Of a stretch of 11,823 nucleotides of DNA, positions 1 through 7,104 are shown in pieces. Source of the stretch: an uncultured Acidimicrobiales bacterium (GTDB taxonomy: Bacteria > Actinomycetota > Acidimicrobiia > Acidimicrobiales > Aldehydirespiratoraceae); NCBI GenBank assembly GCA_938091985.1, contig CALKOE010000178.1, positions 1-11,823 on the forward strand, read 5' to 3'. The translations under genes and the position numbers were made by a program. A model generated the notes under the pieces. The model was not told the DNA's origin. It worked only from the letters and a program-made list of their open reading frames with translations, and searched no databases. Every line of letters begins with the position of its first letter. Positions within the stretch are counted from its first letter, which is position 1.

Positions 1-2082
1 CGGGATCTCGAGGATCACCGAATCGAGCATCGGCAGGTCCGATGCCACGGGAATGCGGTAGTCGAGAAAGCTCGGATTATCCAACTGGCCGTTGGCGTCG
101 TAGATGTACTCCTCGTTGAGCGCCCAGCCGATGCCCTGGGCGGATCCGCCCTGCATCTGACCTTCGACGTAGGACGGATGGATCGCAGTCCCCGCGTCCT
201 GTGCTGCGGTGTAGCGCAGGATCTCGACCTGGCCGGTCTCCTCGTCGACGCGGACGTCGGCGAGGTGGGCGGCAAACGACGGCCCGGCGCCGGCGGCGTT
301 GAGCGATGCCGTGGCGGTCAGCGGACCACCGGTCATCTTCGCGGCGCCGGTGATCTCCGCGATGGAAACCGGGTCGGCCCCTTCTGACGGGGGTCCTTCG
401 ATCACGGCGGCGCCATCGATCCAGGCGACCTGGTCGGCAGCAACGCCCCGCATCACTGCGGCACGTTCCTTCATCTGCTCGATGAGCTCGCGACACGCAT
501 TGACGACAGCCATACCAGTGGCGAATGTCGCCCGGCTGCCCTCGGTGATATCGGTGAATCCGACCGACTCGGTGTCGGCGACGATCGGGGTGATCCGATG
601 CACGTCGAGTCCGAGCTCCTCGGCCGCCATCAGCGCCATCGACGCACGGCTACCACCGATGTCGGGGCTGCCGGTGATGACCGTGGCGGTTCCGTCTTCG
701 TTCAGGTTGACCGTGGCGCTCGACTGTTCACCGATGTTGAACCAGAACCCGGTGCCGAAGCCGCGACCGGCGCCTTCGGGCACCGGCGAGTTGTAGTGCT
801 CGCTGTTCTTGATCGCTTCGAGCGTCTCGATGAAACCGATCTTCGGATGTGGTGCACCCATTGCGGTGGGGTCACCCTCGACAACGGCGTTGCGCAGCCG
901 CAGGTCGATCGGATCCACTCCGAGCTGGTCGGCAATCTCGTCGACCAATGTCTCGATCGCGAACGCCGCCTGCGGGGCAGACGGAGCTCGGTAGGCCGCC
1001 GACTTCGGCGTATTGTCGACGGTGCCGACCGCCATCAGATCGAGGTTGGGGAAACGGTAGGACGCGATCGACATCGCACCGGTGAGCGCCGCGTAGCCCT
1101 TGGCTGAGCCGTTGCTGTAGTGCAGCGTGCCCTGGATGGTGGTGAGTTCGCCGTCGTTGGTGGCGCCCATCTTGATGTGGATCTTCGACGCCGGCGCCGG
1201 ACCGGTGGCCCGGAGCACCTCTTCGCGGGTCATCACAATCTTGACCGGACGTGCTGCCTTCTGGCTCAGCATCACCGCGATGGGCTCGAGATAGATGGTG
1301 GTCTTTCCACCGAAACCGCCGCCGATCTCAGCCGGGGTGACCTTGATCTTGTCGGTGCCCCATCCAAGGATCTTCGCCGTCTTGGAGCGCACCGCGAAGT
1401 GGCCCTGCGATGAGGCCCAGATCGTGGCCTTGCCGTCCTGTCCCACGTCGGCCACGCAAGCGTGAGGCTCGATGTAGCCCTGGTGCACGGCCTTGGTGGT
1501 GAAGGTGCGCTCGACGATCACATCGGCGGCGGCGAAGCCGGCCTCGACGTCGCCGCGCTGGAACGGACCGATCGACGCGATGTTGGACGGCTCGGTGTCG
1601 CCGGTGAAGAGCGTGCGGTTGGTCGAGTTCGCGATGGGAGCGCCGTCGGCAATGGATTCTTCGATGCTGAGCACGGCCGGCAGCACTTCGTATTCGACCT
1701 TGACCGCAGCAGCGGCAGCACGGGCCTCGGCCAGCGTCGTGGCAGCGACGGCAGCCACGGTGTGGCCGTCGTAGAGAACCTCGTCGCGGGCGATGTTGTT
1801 GATCGCTTCGTCGTGAGCAGGATCAGCCGGGTCGATGGTCGGGAAGTCGGCCCCGGTGGTCACCGCTTTCACACCGGGCATGGCCTCGGCTGCGCTTGTG
1901 TCGATCGACACGATACGCGCGTGCGCATGCGGCGACCGCACCATCACACCACGCAGCTGGCCGGTGAGATCGAGGTCTGCGGCAAAGCGAGCCTTGCCGG
2001 TGACCTTGTCGAGTCCGTCGTGGCGAACCGGACGGGTGCCGACGTACTTGTACTTCGGGGGGCGATTCTCTGTCGCGGTCAC
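1..2082 (-). CDS. Xanthine dehydrogenase/CoxL-family molybdopterin-binding subunit (C-terminus cut by window edge)
   Basis: This is the catalytic large subunit of a molybdenum hydroxylase, binding the Mo-pterin cofactor and oxidising the substrate with water-derived oxygen. My translation from the GTG at 2082 stays open to base 1 (694 codons). It starts with the family's N-terminal region (GTRPVRHDGLDKVTGKARF) and carries the cofactor motif IGGGFGGK at residues 253-260 and AYRAPSAPQ at 363-371. Further motifs are GRGFGTGFWF and SPDIGGSRASMALMAAEELG. Form I CO dehydrogenase has AYRCSFR at the second position, so this is not a canonical CO dehydrogenase. The catalytic C-terminal GxGE glutamate expected in the family lies beyond the window. 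The start overlaps the 2Fe-2S gene stop by 4 bp (GTGA), and GGAG sits 7 nt upstream. The substrate is unknown: purine, aldehyde, aromatic CoA thioester or another heterocycle are all possible. Confidence 0.93.
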   Translation of the reverse strand, partial: MTATENRPPKYKYVGTRPVRHDGLDKVTGKARFAADLDLTGQLRGVMVRSPHAHARIVSIDTSAAEAMPGVKAVTTGADFPTIDPADPAHDEAINNIARDEVLYDGHTVAAVAATTLAEARAAAAAVKVEYEVLPAVLSIEESIADGAPIANSTNRTLFTGDTEPSNIASIGPFQRGDVEAGFAAADVIVERTFTTKAVHQGYIEPHACVADVGQDGKATIWASSQGHFAVRSKTAKILGWGTDKIKVTPAEIGGGFGGKTTIYLEPIAVMLSQKAARPVKIVMTREEVLRATGPAPASKIHIKMGATNDGELTTIQGTLHYSNGSAKGYAALTGAMSIASYRFPNLDLMAVGTVDNTPKSAAYRAPSAPQAAFAIETLVDEIADQLGVDPIDLRLRNAVVEGDPTAMGAPHPKIGFIETLEAIKNSEHYNSPVPEGAGRGFGTGFWFNIGEQSSATVNLNEDGTATVITGSPDIGGSRASMALMAAEELGLDVHRITPIVADTESVGFTDITEGSRATFATGMAVVNACRELIEQMKERAAVMRGVAADQVAWIDGAAVIEGPPSEGADPVSIAEITGAAKMTGGPLTATASLNAAGAGPSFAAHLADVRVDEETGQVEILRYTAAQDAGTAIHPSYVEGQMQGGSAQGIGWALNEEYIYDANGQLDNPSFLDYRIPVASDLPMLDSVILEIP

Positions 2083-2564
2083 TTGGTGACTCCGTTCAGT
2101 TGCACGGCGGCTTCTTGGACGGCGTGGATGATCTTGTCGTAGCCCGTGCAACGGCAGAGGTTGCCGGCGAGGGCGTAGCGGATCTCGGTTTCGGTTGGAG
2201 CTGGGTTCTCGTCGAGCAGCACCTTGGCGGCGACGAGGAAACCCGGGGTGCAGATGCCGCACTGCAGCGCTGCGCCTTCGAGGAAGGTCTGCTGGAGCGG
2301 ATGAAGGTGATCGCCCTCGGCGATGCCTTCGACCGTGCCGATCTCGGTGCCTTCAGCCTCAGGAGCAAACATCAGGCAGGCGCAGTTGAGCTTGCCGTCG
2401 ACGGTGATCGAGCAGGCACCGCAGTCTCCGGTGCCGCAACCCTCCTTCACGCCGGTCAGGCCCAACTCGTCGCGCAGAGCATCGAGGAGGGAGGTGTCGT
2501 CGCTGGAGAGGAAGTCGACCTCGTCGCCGTTGACGGTGCAATGGACGTGGGTGCGGTTGATCAT
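2079..2564 (-). CDS. (2Fe-2S)-binding small subunit of molybdenum hydroxylase
   Basis: This 161-aa electron-transfer subunit carries electrons from the Mo site to the FAD subunit through two [2Fe-2S] clusters. The plant-ferredoxin-type cluster ligands are C43, C48, C51 and C63 (GCGTGDCGACSI then CACL). The C-terminal helical cluster has C102 and C105 (QCGICTPGF) plus C137 and C139 (GNLCRCTGY). The length is normal for CoxS/XdhC-type subunits. The frame is open upstream to 2669, but the ATG at 2564 is preferred. It places MINRTHVHCTVNG at the usual family N-terminus and makes a 4-bp ATGA overlap with the FAD subunit stop, which indicates translational coupling. An AAAGG-like site lies about 8 nt upstream. 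Identification is secure; the partner substrate is not. Confidence 0.96.
   Translation of the reverse strand: MINRTHVHCTVNGDEVDFLSSDDTSLLDALRDELGLTGVKEGCGTGDCGACSITVDGKLNCACLMFAPEAEGTEIGTVEGIAEGDHLHPLQQTFLEGAALQCGICTPGFLVAAKVLLDENPAPTETEIRYALAGNLCRCTGYDKIIHAVQEAAVQLNGVTK
2090..2093 (-). promoter_or_regulatory. Shine-Dalgarno site of the molybdopterin subunit gene
   Basis: GGAG on the minus strand lies 7 nt before the GTG at 2082, within the last codons of the 2Fe-2S subunit gene. It supports GTG as the real start of the large subunit. Confidence 0.65.
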
Positions 2565-3412
2565 GCGCGGGCCCTTTCTGCGGCGATGTTCGCAGCTCGC
2601 TTGGCAAGTACGCCGGCGACCTGACGGCGGTAGTCGATGGTGCCGCGCTTGTCGTCGATTGGGTTGCACGCTGCCGACGCTGCGGCGGCGACGGCCTCGA
2701 GGGTGGCATCGTCGAGCGTGGAGCCGACCAGAGCGGCCTCGGCGTCGGGAACCCGAACAACGGTCGGGGCCACTGCGCCGAGGGCCACCGTGGCGCTGGT
2801 GCAGGTGTCGCCATCCATCGTGATGCGCACGGCGGCACCGACAACGGCGATGTCCATCTCGGTGCGGGGGATCAGCCGGAGGTAGGCGTCGGAGGTGTTG
2901 GCAGCCGGGGCGTCGACCTCGAACTCGACGACGAATTCGTCGTCGGCCAACGAGGTCTGTCCGGGGCCGGTGACGACGTCTTCGACGGCCACCGTGCGTT
3001 CACCGTTGCTGCCGGCAATGACCGCTCGCACGCCGTTGACCACCAGGGCCGGCACGGAGTCTGCCGCCGGTGATGCGTTGCAGAGATTGCCACCCCAACT
3101 GGAGCGGTTCTGGATCTGATCGGATCCGATCAGACCGCTGGCCTCGCTCAGGCCCGGAAACGCTCCGGAAAAGGCGGCGTCGGCGGTGAGGGTCGAGGTG
3201 GGCGTCGCTGCGCCGACCGTCCAGCTGCCACCCGACTCAGAGGATCCGATCAGACGATCGATCTTCTTCAGGTCGACGAGAACCGAGGGCTCGGGACTAC
3301 CCGAACGAATCTGCGGAATCAGATCTGTGGCTCCGGCAAAGACGCGTGCGTCGGCATCGCTCGCCAACAGCCCGACAGCCTCGTCCACCGTGGTTGGTGC
3401 GGCATATTTCAT
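2561..3412 (-). CDS. FAD-binding medium subunit of molybdenum hydroxylase (CoxM/XdhB-like)
   Basis: This 283-aa FAD subunit passes electrons from the 2Fe-2S subunit to an external acceptor. It shows the two FAD-contact signatures of the PCMH-type FAD_binding_5 domain: AGATDL at residues 26-31 (usually AGGTDL, so one Gly is Ala) and WGGNLCNASPAADSVPAL at about 106-123. A typical CO dehydrogenase flavoprotein C-terminal domain follows. The start is placed at the ATG at 3412, giving MKYAAPTTVDEAVGLL, which matches the family N-terminus. The frame stays open further upstream only through the hairpin repeat, so an earlier ATG at 3451 is unlikely. No strong Shine-Dalgarno site precedes 3412. The subunit order FAD, 2Fe-2S, Mo matches coxMSL of form I CO dehydrogenase, although the active-site motif of the large subunit does not. 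Confidence 0.95.
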   Translation of the reverse strand: MKYAAPTTVDEAVGLLASDADARVFAGATDLIPQIRSGSPEPSVLVDLKKIDRLIGSSESGGSWTVGAATPTSTLTADAAFSGAFPGLSEASGLIGSDQIQNRSSWGGNLCNASPAADSVPALVVNGVRAVIAGSNGERTVAVEDVVTGPGQTSLADDEFVVEFEVDAPAANTSDAYLRLIPRTEMDIAVVGAAVRITMDGDTCTSATVALGAVAPTVVRVPDAEAALVGSTLDDATLEAVAAAASAACNPIDDKRGTIDYRRQVAGVLAKRAANIAAERARA

Positions 3413-3428
3413 GCGCGGAAACCTAGTA

Positions 3429-3489
3429 CCCGGCGACGCTTCGCGTCGCATGGAGTTCGGCGGAGCCGAACTCCCGGGCAACGCTTCGC
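3429..3489. repeat. Two adjacent perfect hairpins with flanking imperfect direct repeats
   Basis: This lies in the 91-bp gap between the WS/DGAT stop and the FAD-subunit start. Hairpin 1 (3433-3449) is a perfect 7-bp stem, GCGACGC/GCGTCGC, with a TTC loop. Hairpin 2 (3452-3474) is a perfect 10-bp stem, GGAGTTCGGC/GCCGAACTCC, with a GGA loop. Near-identical arms occur on either side: CCCGGCGACGCTTCGC at 3429-3444 and CCCGGGCAACGCTTCGC at 3473-3489, differing by one insertion and one substitution. No U-tract follows either stem in the minus-strand direction, so it is not a canonical intrinsic terminator. It could be a REP/MITE-like palindromic repeat or an mRNA processing or attenuation element separating the lipid genes from the hydroxylase genes. 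Confidence 0.85.
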
Positions 3490-3503
3490 TCTACAGGAGG
3501 CTC

Positions 3504-4961
3504 TCAGGTAGCCAGGAGCGCTTCGAATGCGTCGACGACGCACTGGCGAAACGCTGCGGGGTCTTCGATGGCCACGGGGTCGATGAAGAGTCCGATGTCG
3601 AAGTTGTTGCAGTACGAGAGCGCAGTGGCGTTGCACGGCGTGCCCGCCAGGGGTCCGAACGACACCGAATGATCCACCTTCGCTCCGCCGATGTAGAGCG
3701 GGAAAGGCGCACCGCGCAGGTTCGATGTGGCCAGGTCGACCTTGGCTGCCTGGCTGCGGGCGGTCCGCGTCACCACTGAGGTGGGCAAGAGGTTGACCAC
3801 TCCCGACAGCGCGGTGTAGCCACCGCTGCGACCGGCCGCCTCTCGGGCGTCATCGAGCGTCTCGGCCGTGGCGGCCATGCGGACCGTCGGATCGAGCTCT
3901 TCACCCGGAAGATGAACGAGGACGGGAGTAAACGCGTTGCCACCCGCCTTGTCGTCTGTTCGGGTGCTCAGCACAAACGAAACGTTGAGCGTGTCGAACG
4001 ACTCGTCGCGATCGGCGTGGTACCGAACCGCGGCCTCCGACATCGCGGAGACGAACGCAACGTTGACCGTCGTTCCGGCGGCCTTGCTCGCGGCCTTCAA
4101 GGCATCGAGCGGGACCGTGACCGATTCGAGGTGACGATGACGCGAGCGGTTGCGCCACAACGGCGCACCCTCGCCGTCCTCGACCGTGTGGGTGAGTTGG
4201 CCAGCGGTTTCGGTGACCATCGAGGTGAGCTCGTTCACCTTCTCACCGACTCGCGACGGGTCGGCAGGCCAAATCGCCACCTCGCCGGCGGCGCGGCGGG
4301 CGGTGCCGGCGAAGCGACGAGCGACGTGGCCGAGCGACGCGGCGGTGGTCGCGGCGAGGCTCGAACCGAGATCGCCGCCGGCCTCCTTCTTGTCGAACTC
4401 GGCAAAGTTCTGAGCGACGAGACCCTCGAGGTCGACATCGGGCGAGCGGGGGACATCACGCTCGAGGTCCTGGAACATCTCGGCGATGCGGAGCTGGCCG
4501 ATGCCATCGGAGATCGCGTGGTGCATCAACGACCAGAGCGCACCTTGCCCGGTCTCGAGGCCTTCGATGACGACCATGCGCCAGAGTGGGCGGGTGCGAT
4601 CGAAGGGCTCCGTGTAGAGCTGGGCCGCCAGATCGAGCAGTTGTCGCTCGGTGCCGGGGCTCGGGAGGGTCACAACCCGGAAGTGACTATCGAAGCTGAA
4701 TTCGGGGTCGGGGACCCATGCCGGCGTCGAGAGCCGACCGAGACCGGGCTGCACCCGCTGGGTGAATCGCGGGAGTTCGGTCACCGCCATGCGCATCCGG
4801 GCCCGAAGCTTGTCGACGTCGATCGGCTGATCGAAGACGAACATCGCACCGCCGCTCGGATTGAGCCATGGGTCCTTTTCGATGTTCCACATCAAGGCTT
4901 CGTGTTCCGACATGCGGTCAGCCATGTCGATCTCTCGAGTGCGGGGAGGGGTGTCGGTCAT
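3504..4961 (-). CDS. WS/DGAT family O-acyltransferase (wax ester synthase / diacylglycerol acyltransferase)
   Basis: This 485-aa enzyme is predicted to transfer an acyl group from acyl-CoA to diacylglycerol (giving triacylglycerol) or to a fatty alcohol (giving wax ester). The active-site motif HHxxxDG is present as HHAISDG at residues 147-153, preceded by the conserved PLW at 125-127. Length and N-terminal pattern (MSEHEALMW, corresponding to the family's opening block) are normal. The ATG at 4961 shares one base with the TGA of the upstream HAD-PlsC gene (TGATG), suggesting translational coupling. An in-frame ATG at 4925 (MADRMSEHE) is an alternative start. The upstream partner makes phosphatidate, so TAG synthesis is the more likely role, but acceptor specificity cannot be read from sequence. 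From memory, mycobacteria pair a HAD-PlsC fusion with a WS/DGAT gene (Rv2483c-Rv2484c) in the same way. Confidence 0.93.
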   Translation of the reverse strand: MTDTPPRTREIDMADRMSEHEALMWNIEKDPWLNPSGGAMFVFDQPIDVDKLRARMRMAVTELPRFTQRVQPGLGRLSTPAWVPDPEFSFDSHFRVVTLPSPGTERQLLDLAAQLYTEPFDRTRPLWRMVVIEGLETGQGALWSLMHHAISDGIGQLRIAEMFQDLERDVPRSPDVDLEGLVAQNFAEFDKKEAGGDLGSSLAATTAASLGHVARRFAGTARRAAGEVAIWPADPSRVGEKVNELTSMVTETAGQLTHTVEDGEGAPLWRNRSRHRHLESVTVPLDALKAASKAAGTTVNVAFVSAMSEAAVRYHADRDESFDTLNVSFVLSTRTDDKAGGNAFTPVLVHLPGEELDPTVRMAATAETLDDAREAAGRSGGYTALSGVVNLLPTSVVTRTARSQAAKVDLATSNLRGAPFPLYIGGAKVDHSVSFGPLAGTPCNATALSYCNNFDIGLFIDPVAIEDPAAFRQCVVDAFEALLAT

Positions 4962-6394
4962 CAGACGCTCGTATCGGTGCCGGGCCGACGATCGGCCTCT
5001 GCGTTCGGGTCACCCTTGTAGCCGGGTGGGAAGGTGAGTGCGAGCTCTTCCTCGGTGGGAACTCGCTGTTCACGAGCTTCGGGAGGCAAGAGGTCGACGA
5101 TGGCGCTCATGATCGCAGCTGTGTCAGCGTCGGGGTCGTCGCGACCGATCTCAACCGGTGGTCCGACGGTCACGGTAACGAGCGGGCGACTGCCCACCGG
5201 AAGCTTCGGCATGCGGGCGCTGCGAGGCCAGACCTTCTCCGTGCCCCAGAGCCCGATCGGAATCACGGGGGCACCGGTCATCGCCGCGAGGCGCGCAGCA
5301 CCCCAACGGCCCTTCAACTCCGGATCGAAGAAGGCTGGTCCACGCGGAATCGTGCCTTCGGGCGCGAGCATCAAGAGCTCGCCACCCCGAAGTGCATCGG
5401 CCGCGGCCTCCAGTGGTTCGTCGGAGCCGGTGCCGCGATCGACGCGAACGCCACCGATGCCTCGCATCAACTTGCCGATCACCGGCACGTCGAACACTTC
5501 TTTCTTGCCGAGGCTGCGAACGCTGCGCCCGCACTTGGCCGACAGCAGGCCCATCGCGGAGGGGTCGAAGTAGGAGCGATGGTTGAACACGAGAATCGCT
5601 GGACCGTCGGCGGGGATGTTCTCCACGCCGCTGAACTCGAAGCGAGCGAACGGCTGGAACTCCTCGCGCATGAAGGGGCGCCCCCAGTCTTGGAGTTCCC
5701 GTCCGGCGATCTTGAAGACGCCATCGAGCTTGTCGAAGTGGCGCACGGGCCACCCTTTGAGGGCCGCCACGCCTTGTAGGCGGACGTCGGGATTGACCGC
5801 GACCGGGTTGCCCACCATTCCGAGCATCGACGAATCGAAGTAGCTGTCGCTGTAGGCGTAGCTCTTCTCGAGCGACACGTTGTTGGCCTCTGCCCAGTCA
5901 GCGACTGCGTCGGCCTTGGCTCGGCCCCAAACGAAGGGCCCGTCGGTCTCACCGGTGTATTCGCCACCGGCGGAGGACCACTTCGTCGCGACGACGGCAT
6001 CAAAACCGAGTTGCTCGGCAAGCGGAGCAACCCAGGGCTCAGGAGAGGTCGTGGCGAGCACCAGGAGGCGTCCGGCTTCGCGGTGTTCGCTGATCGTGAG
6101 GCGAGCGAACGACAGGACGAGTTCCTCGTCGATCTCGGCGGCGGCGGCCACGGCAGCGCGGTGAACGAGGTCCACGGACCAACCCTTGGAGGTGCGAGCA
6201 CCCAGCTTCGCGGGCTGCATCATCACCCAGCTCTCGCCGAACTGTTCGTAGAACTTCAAGAACGCGTCGGCCAGCGGGATGTCGGGCATCGAGCCGAGGC
6301 CGGCCTCGCTCAAGTGACGCTGGAAGATCGGGGCCGACGACGATGCGATGAGCGTGCGATCGAGATCGAAGATGGCGGCGGCTTGACGAGCCAT
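4961..6394 (-). CDS. HAD-IB family hydrolase fused to 1-acyl-sn-glycerol-3-phosphate acyltransferase (PlsC)
   Basis: This is a 477-aa two-domain protein. Residues 1 to about 225 form a HAD subfamily IB phosphatase: FDLDRT with D10 and D12, motif II near LATTSPEPW (114-121), a lysine at K160, and YSDSYFD at 181-187 with acidic D183 and D187. Residues about 240-440 form a PlsC domain: NHRSYFD with H272 and D277 (H-x4-D), GGVRVDRG at 314-321, and PEGT with E346-T348. The PlsC domain should acylate lysophosphatidate to phosphatidate. The HAD domain may be a lipid phosphatase or SerB-like; its substrate is not known from sequence. All key catalytic residues seem intact in both domains. The ATG at 6394 is chosen because GGGAG lies 6 nt upstream; a TTG at 6400 is in frame but less likely. 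The gene is first in the minus-strand run, behind the palindromic operator. Confidence 0.94.
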   Translation of the reverse strand: MARQAAAIFDLDRTLIASSSAPIFQRHLSEAGLGSMPDIPLADAFLKFYEQFGESWVMMQPAKLGARTSKGWSVDLVHRAAVAAAAEIDEELVLSFARLTISEHREAGRLLVLATTSPEPWVAPLAEQLGFDAVVATKWSSAGGEYTGETDGPFVWGRAKADAVADWAEANNVSLEKSYAYSDSYFDSSMLGMVGNPVAVNPDVRLQGVAALKGWPVRHFDKLDGVFKIAGRELQDWGRPFMREEFQPFARFEFSGVENIPADGPAILVFNHRSYFDPSAMGLLSAKCGRSVRSLGKKEVFDVPVIGKLMRGIGGVRVDRGTGSDEPLEAAADALRGGELLMLAPEGTIPRGPAFFDPELKGRWGAARLAAMTGAPVIPIGLWGTEKVWPRSARMPKLPVGSRPLVTVTVGPPVEIGRDDPDADTAAIMSAIVDLLPPEAREQRVPTEEELALTFPPGYKGDPNAEADRRPGTDTSV

Positions 6395-6400
6395 GAGCAA

Positions 6401-6405
6401 CTCCC
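6401..6405 (-). promoter_or_regulatory. Shine-Dalgarno site of the HAD-PlsC gene
   Basis: GGGAG on the minus strand ends 6 nt before the ATG at 6394. It decides between this ATG and the in-frame TTG at 6400, which would lie only 0 nt from the site. Confidence 0.75.
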
Positions 6406-6435
6406 TGAAGTCTGGCTTCGAGATTCTCCCACGAG

Positions 6436-6460
6436 ACTAATGTCAGTGACTGACATTAGT
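6436..6460. promoter_or_regulatory. Perfect 25-bp palindrome, probable TetR-family operator
   Basis: Two 12-bp half-sites, ACTAATGTCAGT (6436-6447) and its exact reverse complement (6449-6460), flank a central G at 6448. It sits in the divergent gap between the HAD-PlsC gene and the TetR-family gene. It overlaps the predicted -10 and transcription start of the minus-strand gene and ends 6 bp before the predicted -35 of tetR. AT-rich arms in otherwise GC-rich DNA and the perfect symmetry make a dimeric regulator site the best reading. Binding by the adjacent regulator is inferred from position. Confidence 0.85.
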
Positions 6461-6483
6461 TAACTGCTGACATCTCTGGTCAA
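6455..6483 (-). promoter_or_regulatory. Predicted promoter of the HAD-PlsC / WS-DGAT operon
   Basis: On the minus strand, TTGACC (6483-6478) and ACTAAT (6460-6455) are separated by 17 bp. The -35 is a 5/6 match to TTGACA and the -10 a 4/6 match to TATAAT. The -10 falls inside the right half of the palindrome, so a bound repressor would block RNA polymerase. The start site would fall near 6448, giving a leader of about 50 nt that contains the Shine-Dalgarno site. Confidence 0.5.
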
Positions 6484-6495
6484 ACGATCTATGGT
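6467..6495 (+). promoter_or_regulatory. Predicted leaderless promoter of the TetR-family gene
   Basis: CTGACA (6467-6472) and TATGGT (6490-6495) are separated by 17 bp, and the GTG start codon begins only 7 nt after the -10. With normal spacing, transcription would begin at or very near the GTG, and no Shine-Dalgarno site is visible. The -35 and its next base (CTGACAT, 6467-6473) repeat the core of the palindrome half-site CTGACAT at 6450-6456, which could allow autoregulation. Confidence 0.55.
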
Positions 6496-6501
6496 TGACG
6501 A

Positions 6502-7104
6502 GTGGGACCCACGCAGGAGCTCGGCCGCCGAGACCGGAAGAAGAACGACACCCGCGATCGATTGATCAACGAGGCCGCTCGTCTCTTCGAGGCCAACGGG
6601 TTCGACGAGACCACCACCGCGGAGATCGCCGACGCTGCCGATGTGGCGCAGCGAACCCTCTTTCGCCACTTCCCGACGAAGGAAGCCGTGCTCTTCGGCG
6701 ACATGGTCGATCTTCGTCACGAACTCCACGACGCACTTGCCGCGAGACCCGACGACGAGCCGGTCGTCGAAGCGGTCCGCCAGGCGGTCTTGGCATTGGC
6801 CGACGACCACATGCGCCATGCTCAGCGTCGCCGCGTGCAGTTCAGACTCGCCGCCGCCGTGCCCTCGGTCTCGGCATACAGCCGAGCGGTGGTGCAGACC
6901 GGTTGGGAGCGCGAGATCATCGCTGCTGCGGCAGCACGACTCGGCGTCGACCCGATCACCGACCCGCGTCCTGAGATTCTCGCCGGCGCAGCGATGTCGG
7001 CACTGCGGGTGGCGACCCGGCAATGGACTGCCGGCCCAGCGACCGCTGATTTCGTCGATCTTGCCGACCAGGCGCTGCGCGCGATCGCGGAGATCCAACG
7101 CTGA
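6502..7104 (+). CDS. TetR/AcrR family transcriptional regulator
   Basis: This 200-aa protein has a basic N-terminal arm (GRRDRKKNDTRDRL, residues 8-21). A TetR DNA-binding domain follows: helix INEAARLFEANGFDETTTAEIADAA with the helix-turn-helix through VAQRTLFRHFPTKEAVL to about residue 64. The remaining helical C-terminal half (about 70-200) is the usual ligand-binding and dimerisation domain, resembling the MftR-like C-terminal group, with an RxATRQW stretch near 170. The GTG at 6502 is the first start in this frame giving a complete domain; the ATG at 6491 is out of frame. Its position facing the HAD-PlsC gene, with the palindrome between them, suggests that it represses the acyltransferase operon and perhaps itself. 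The ligand is plausibly an acyl-CoA or fatty acid, judged only from its neighbours. Confidence 0.93.
   Translation: MGPTQELGRRDRKKNDTRDRLINEAARLFEANGFDETTTAEIADAADVAQRTLFRHFPTKEAVLFGDMVDLRHELHDALAARPDDEPVVEAVRQAVLALADDHMRHAQRRRVQFRLAAAVPSVSAYSRAVVQTGWEREIIAAAAARLGVDPITDPRPEILAGAAMSALRVATRQWTAGPATADFVDLADQALRAIAEIQR

Noticed and set aside
970..996. Calling the hydroxylase a form I CO dehydrogenase
   Set aside because: The diagnostic AYRCSFR loop is replaced by AYRAPSAPQ, so gene order alone is not enough.
1462..2142. 226-codon plus-strand open frame opposite the molybdopterin subunit
   Set aside because: Lies antisense to a well-conserved catalytic subunit and shows no motif of its own.
3433..3474. 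Intrinsic terminator of the WS/DGAT gene
   Set aside because: Stems are strong but no run of U follows on the minus-strand transcript, so it is listed as a repeat of uncertain role.
3912..5021. 369-codon plus-strand open frame opposite the WS/DGAT gene
   Set aside because: Antisense to a clear WS/DGAT gene with intact motifs. Arg/Gly/Asp-rich composition without recognisable motifs is typical of high-GC shadow frames.
4868..5779. 303-codon plus-strand open frame opposite the HAD-PlsC gene
   Set aside because: No family motif, low-quality composition, fully covered by a well-supported minus-strand gene.
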